Below, in pieces: positions 7,194-10,110 of a stretch of DNA of 10,110 nucleotides; the first letter of the stretch is position 1; each line of letters starts with the position of its first letter. The position numbers and the translations under genes were made by a program. The notes under the pieces are model-generated. The model was not told the DNA's origin. It saw only the letters and a list, made by a program, of their open reading frames with translations, and searched no databases. The DNA comes from Bacteroidaceae bacterium (GTDB lineage: Bacteria > Bacteroidota > Bacteroidia > Bacteroidales > Bacteroidaceae), in assembly GCA_017383665.1 (NCBI GenBank), contig JAFNWA010000161.1:1-10110 (forward strand), read 5' to 3'.

Positions 7194-9649
7194 GAGAGGC
7201 ATTGAATGCCGACGGCAGACTGGCAACGCTCGAAAGCAGGGTGACACGATTGTTGACCGACAGCCGCTCGCTCTCCTTCCCCGAGGAGACTATATTCTTT
7301 GCCATAAAGACAAGACACGGCGACGGGCACAACTACATCCATGGGCTCTACAACCGCGGTGTGAGGAATTTTGCAGTCAACAGCCTTGAACGGTGCGAGA
7401 CTCTTGCCGATGCCAATTTCATTGTAACGGATGACACTCTTGCAGCCCTGCAAACCCTGGCAATGCAACACCGCGCAAAATTTGACATCCCCGTCATAGG
7501 CATCACAGGCAGCGACGGCAAGACAATTGTCAAGGAGTGGCACTACCAGCACACAGCCGGCGACTACACCGTGACACGCTCGCCACGCAGCTACAACTCG
7601 CAGATAGGCGTTCCATTGTCGGTATGGTTGCTTAACGAGAAGAGCACACTAGGTATCTTTGAGGCCGGGATATCGGAGAACAACGAGATGGGCAACCTGC
7701 AAAGAATAATCAAGCCCACAATCGGTATCATAACAAACATAAGCAGTGCGCACCAGGAGAACTTCAGTTCCTTGCAGGAGAAGTGCACCGAAAAATTGCA
7801 ACTGTTCACCGGCTGCGACACAGTCATATACAATGCCGATGACGCAATACTGGACGAATCCATTAAAAAATCACCGATAAAAGCGGCAAAAATTGCGTGG
7901 TCAAAGAAAGACCCCAACGCTCCATTATTCATTGAATCGGTAACAAAGGAGAACAAAGGCACCGCCATCCAATACCGCTATGGCACCACAACAGGCAGCT
8001 ACCGCATCCCGTTCGTTGACGATGCATCGATTGAGGACTCTATCAACTGTCTTGCCGCAGCCCTGCACCTCGCCGTTTCACCCGAGGCAATCGCTACAAG
8101 AATGGCACAGCTTGAACCCGTGGCAATGCGCCTTGAGGTTAAAGAGGGCAAGCGTGGCTGCCTCATCATAAACGACAGCTACAACTCGGACACCGCCTCG
8201 CTCGATATCGCGCTCGATTTCATGGAACGCCGCTGCAACATGACTCCCGGTCTGAAACGCACCGTGATACTTGCCGACATAAAGCAGAGCGGAGAGAACG
8301 CGGCATCACTCTACGGCACAGTAATCGGATACCTTAAAGAACACAGCATTGAGAAGTTCATCGGTATTGGAAGCGACATATCATCACAGGCCGAAGCTTT
8401 CAAGCACACAGCCCTTGAGTGCCACTTCTTTGACACCACAGCACAGTTCATTGCGTCGCCGAGAATAAGACAAATGCAGAACGAATGCATACTGATAAAG
8501 GGCTCGCGCTCGTTCCACTTCGAGGAGATAACAGAGGTACTTGAAAAGAAAGCACACCAGACAATACTTGAAGTAAACCTGAGTGCATTGCGCGACAACC
8601 TGAACTATTACCGCAACAGCCTTGCCCCAAATACAAGGACAATATGCATGGTAAAGGCATCGGCCTATGGTGCAGGCGCACTTGAGGTCGGACGCACATT
8701 GCAGGACTGCAATATCGATTACCTTGCTGTCGCCGTTGCCGACGAAGGCGCAGAACTGCGTCGCGAGGGCATAACAACGGGAATCATTGTCATGAACCCC
8801 GAACCAAGTTCATTCGCCACCCTATTCGACAACAAACTTGAGCCCGAAATCTACAGTTTCGGCATGCTCAAGATGCTCATTGAAGCAGCCGGGCGCGAAG
8901 GCATTACCGACTACCCGGTACACATAAAGGTTGACACCGGCATGCACCGTCTCGGTTTCTTGCCCCAGGAGATTCCGGCACTCATTGAAGTGCTGAAGCA
9001 GCAGAACGCGCTGACACCGCGCTCCATATTCTCACACTTTGTAGGCAGCGACAGCCCACTGTTCGACGAATTCTCAAAGCTGCAACAGGAGCGCTTCGAC
9101 ACAGCTGCCGAGACACTGCAACAGGCATTTGAGCACAAGATTCTGCGCCACATCTGCAACAGCGCAGGTGCAGAACGCTTCGAGGAAGCACACCACGACA
9201 TGGTTCGCCTGGGCATTGGATTGTATGGCATCTCCCCTATTGAGGAAAACAGGAACCTGCACCCCATCTCCACGCTGAAAACCATCATACTACAGATACA
9301 CGATGTCCCGGCCAATGAGACAGTGGGCTACAGCCGCAAGGGAGCGCTTGCGCGTGACTCACGCATTGCAGCCCTGCCGATAGGTTATGCCGACGGTCTC
9401 AACCGCCACCTTGGCAACGGCAAGGGATACTGCATTGTTGGTGGCAAGAAGGCACCATACATCGGCAATATCTGCATGGATGTCTGTATGATTGATGTCA
9501 CCGGCATAGACTGCAAGGAGGGCGACACCGTTGAGATATTCGGCCCACAACTGCCCGTAACCACAGTTGCCGAGTGGCTTAGCACCATCCCATACGAGGT
9601 GCTCACATCGGTATCAACAAGAATAAAGAGGGTCTATTATAGCGATTGA
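7169..9649 (+). CDS. murF-alr: Bifunctional MurF ligase / alanine racemase fusion
   Basis: An 826-residue cytoplasmic fusion. The N-terminal half (about 1-455) is MurF, which uses ATP to add D-Ala-D-Ala to UDP-MurNAc-tripeptide. It shows LLTDSR (28-33), the ATP loop GITGSDGKT (111-119), ISSAHQENF (191-199) and NDSYNSD (335-341). The C-terminal half (about 460-826) is a PLP-dependent alanine racemase producing D-alanine: MVKASAYGAG (494-503) holds the PLP lysine K496, VDTGMHRLGF (588-597) and VRLGIGLYG (679-687) are family blocks, and Y721 in VGYSRKG is the second catalytic base. The fusion is known and common in Bacteroidetes. It lets one polypeptide make D-Ala and consume its dimer, with Ddl acting between. 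No frameshift separates the halves. The start at 7169 lies inside the GSCFA gene after a purine-rich stretch and gives the normal N-terminus. No further gene follows on this strand. Confidence 0.96.
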   Translation: MQYTVEQIREALNADGRLATLESRVTRLLTDSRSLSFPEETIFFAIKTRHGDGHNYIHGLYNRGVRNFAVNSLERCETLADANFIVTDDTLAALQTLAMQHRAKFDIPVIGITGSDGKTIVKEWHYQHTAGDYTVTRSPRSYNSQIGVPLSVWLLNEKSTLGIFEAGISENNEMGNLQRIIKPTIGIITNISSAHQENFSSLQEKCTEKLQLFTGCDTVIYNADDAILDESIKKSPIKAAKIAWSKKDPNAPLFIESVTKENKGTAIQYRYGTTTGSYRIPFVDDASIEDSINCLAAALHLAVSPEAIATRMAQLEPVAMRLEVKEGKRGCLIINDSYNSDTASLDIALDFMERRCNMTPGLKRTVILADIKQSGENAASLYGTVIGYLKEHSIEKFIGIGSDISSQAEAFKHTALECHFFDTTAQFIASPRIRQMQNECILIKGSRSFHFEEITEVLEKKAHQTILEVNLSALRDNLNYYRNSLAPNTRTICMVKASAYGAGALEVGRTLQDCNIDYLAVAVADEGAELRREGITTGIIVMNPEPSSFATLFDNKLEPEIYSFGMLKMLIEAAGREGITDYPVHIKVDTGMHRLGFLPQEIPALIEVLKQQNALTPRSIFSHFVGSDSPLFDEFSKLQQERFDTAAETLQQAFEHKILRHICNSAGAERFEEAHHDMVRLGIGLYGISPIEENRNLHPISTLKTIILQIHDVPANETVGYSRKGALARDSRIAALPIGYADGLNRHLGNGKGYCIVGGKKAPYIGNICMDVCMIDVTGIDCKEGDTVEIFGPQLPVTTVAEWLSTIPYEVLTSVSTRIKRVYYSD

Positions 9650-9675
9650 CGCAAAAGATATTCTTGATATTGTTG

Positions 9676-9719
9676 CATAGGGTATTAGTTAACCACCCTA
9701 TGAATACATAGTTTTTATT
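9676..9719 (+). terminator. Probable terminator region after murF-alr, with two competing hairpins
   Basis: CATAGGGT (9676-9683) pairs perfectly with ACCCTATG (9695-9702) around an 11-base loop. The end of that right arm, CTATG (9698-9702), can instead pair with CATAG (9707-9711) around AATA, followed directly by TTTTTATT (9712-9719). The two are mutually exclusive. The second has the form of a weak intrinsic terminator 49 bases after the stop codon. Confidence 0.45.
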
Positions 9720-9777
9720 CTGATAGATTGATATAATTGGGGATAATCTATATCAAACCTATGTATGAATATGTAGC

Positions 9778-9802
9778 AATGTATCAAACTAAAATGTATC
9801 AA
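9778..9802 (+). repeat. Direct repeat AATGTATCAA, two copies 15 bases apart
   Basis: AATGTATCAA occurs at 9778-9787 and 9793-9802, and its inverse TTGATACATT at 9825-9834. The core TATCAA also occurs at 9751 and, inverted, at 9664 and 9728. Clustering of one hexamer in both orientations is iteron-like, but no replication or recombination gene is visible in the window. Confidence 0.5.
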
Positions 9803-9834
9803 TATAACCTTAAATATGGTCGTATTGATACATT
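9793..9834. terminator. Strong inverted repeat, likely bidirectional terminator between convergent genes
   Basis: AATGTATCAATA (9793-9804) and TATTGATACATT (9823-9834) are a perfect 12-base inverted repeat with an 18-base loop, inside which ACC (9807-9809) can pair with GGT (9818-9820). The plus strand continues CTTTTGTG and the minus strand TTTAGTTTG, so each direction leaves a modest U-rich tail. Its position between two convergent genes suits termination. The stem is AT-rich, so a protein-binding or mobile-element role is also possible. Confidence 0.5.
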
Positions 9835-9942
9835 CTTTTGTGTTAGTCTAATCTAAAAAGTTATAATAATATGTTTTGAAATTGTATTCTTTTATTGTAG
9901 TATAACACTGTTTATTTCACAAATAGACTGCTTGTGCTAATT

Positions 9943-10110
9943 TTAGTTCTTTAATTCTTTACGAATTCTTTTTCTTATTTCTTCTCGCTCCTCGCTATAT
10001 TGGTATTGTAAACTTGCTAATTGGCGTTTTCGTTCTTCCTCTTTGTACTTTTCTATTTCAGCTCGTAGTTTAGCGCATTTTTCTTCCATAATCCTGCGCC
10101 TTTCTTGCTC
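9943..10110 (-). CDS. C-terminal fragment of an unidentified charged, coiled-coil-like protein
   Basis: An open minus-strand frame enters from the right edge and runs 55 codons to a TAA at 9943-9945. The residues are dominated by E, K and R with few hydrophobics (for example MEEKCAKLRAEIEKYKEEER, then SEEREEIRKRIRKELKN at the end), which predicts a long helix, probably a coiled coil. No catalytic motif is visible and I do not recognise the family. It could be the tail of a larger protein such as a filament, a mobilisation protein or a phage-type protein. Codons such as CGA, AGA and TTA are used freely, and the DNA is clearly more AT-rich than the housekeeping genes, which hints at a different origin. 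The frame's direction is supported by the unbroken charged periodicity and by the terminator-like hairpin just beyond its stop. Confidence 0.6.
   Translation of the reverse strand, partial: EQERRRIMEEKCAKLRAEIEKYKEEERKRQLASLQYQYSEEREEIRKRIRKELKN

Larger units (their letters stand above)
9650..9942. other. AT-rich intergenic region with hairpins and repeated TATCAA motifs
   Basis: About 293 bases lie between the murF-alr stop and the stop of the partial minus-strand gene. The longest credible plus-strand ORF here is 31 codons (9761-9856) and is not convincing. The composition is much more AT-rich than the preceding genes. It contains overlapping hairpins at 9676-9702 and 9698-9711, a palindromic stretch at 9730-9755, a 12-base perfect inverted repeat at 9793-9834, and six copies of TATCAA/TTGATA between 9664 and 9830. 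Confidence 0.7.

Noticed and set aside
6417..7247. Minus-strand open frame of 276 codons
   Set aside because: It is fully antisense to the GSCFA gene and the start of murF-alr, is rich in Cys, Val and Arg without any domain, and opens only because of codon bias in the real genes.
9761..9856. Plus-strand ORF of 31 codons (MYEYVAMYQ...)
   Set aside because: It overlaps the repeats and the 12-base inverted repeat, has no ribosome site, and its Met-Tyr-Gln pattern comes from the DNA repeat itself.
1..10110. CRISPR array, tRNA, rRNA or insertion sequence
   Set aside because: No regularly spaced repeats, cloverleaf, rRNA-like stretch or transposase frame is visible on either strand.

Overview
The window looks like chromosome of a gut-type Bacteroidales bacterium (Bacteroides, Prevotella or Muribaculaceae range; genus not resolvable). 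The reasons are a MurF-alanine racemase fusion, a GSCFA-family gene beside it, a dxs-trkA-trkH cluster, almost no Shine-Dalgarno sites, and a near-perfect Bacteroidetes-type promoter (TTTG-N19-TAnnTTTG) in front of dxs.

Layout from left to right. Positions 1-183 are a gene-free leader rich in inverted repeats. Positions 184-1188 (+) encode a DUF4435 protein with TOPRIM-like acidic residues, related at family level to the nuclease subunit AriB of the PARIS anti-phage system, but with no ATPase partner in view. It converges, 22 bases apart, on a minus-strand operon transcribed right to left: dxs (5941-4046), trkA (4009-2672), trkH (2668-1211). Positions 5942-6194 form a divergent intergenic region with the dxs promoter, an inverted repeat over its -7 box, and a weaker promoter candidate for the plus-strand pair. 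That pair is a GSCFA (SGNH-like hydrolase) gene (6195-7193) overlapping by 25 bases a murF-alr fusion (7169-9649). After it the DNA turns abruptly AT-rich: 9650-9942 hold hairpins and repeated TATCAA hexamers, and 9943-10110 hold the C-terminal end of a charged, coiled-coil-like protein on the minus strand that runs off the window.

Functionally the core is housekeeping. DXS makes the isoprenoid precursor DXP, which feeds undecaprenyl phosphate and quinones. MurF-Alr makes D-alanine and joins D-Ala-D-Ala to the cell-wall precursor. TrkA and TrkH form a potassium uptake channel with its nucleotide-binding gate. The accessory-looking parts are the two ends: the DUF4435 gene with its palindromic leader, and the AT-rich right end with the coiled-coil fragment. 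No complete new system is demonstrated. The best lead is the lone DUF4435 gene, followed by the repeat-rich compositional boundary at about 9650.
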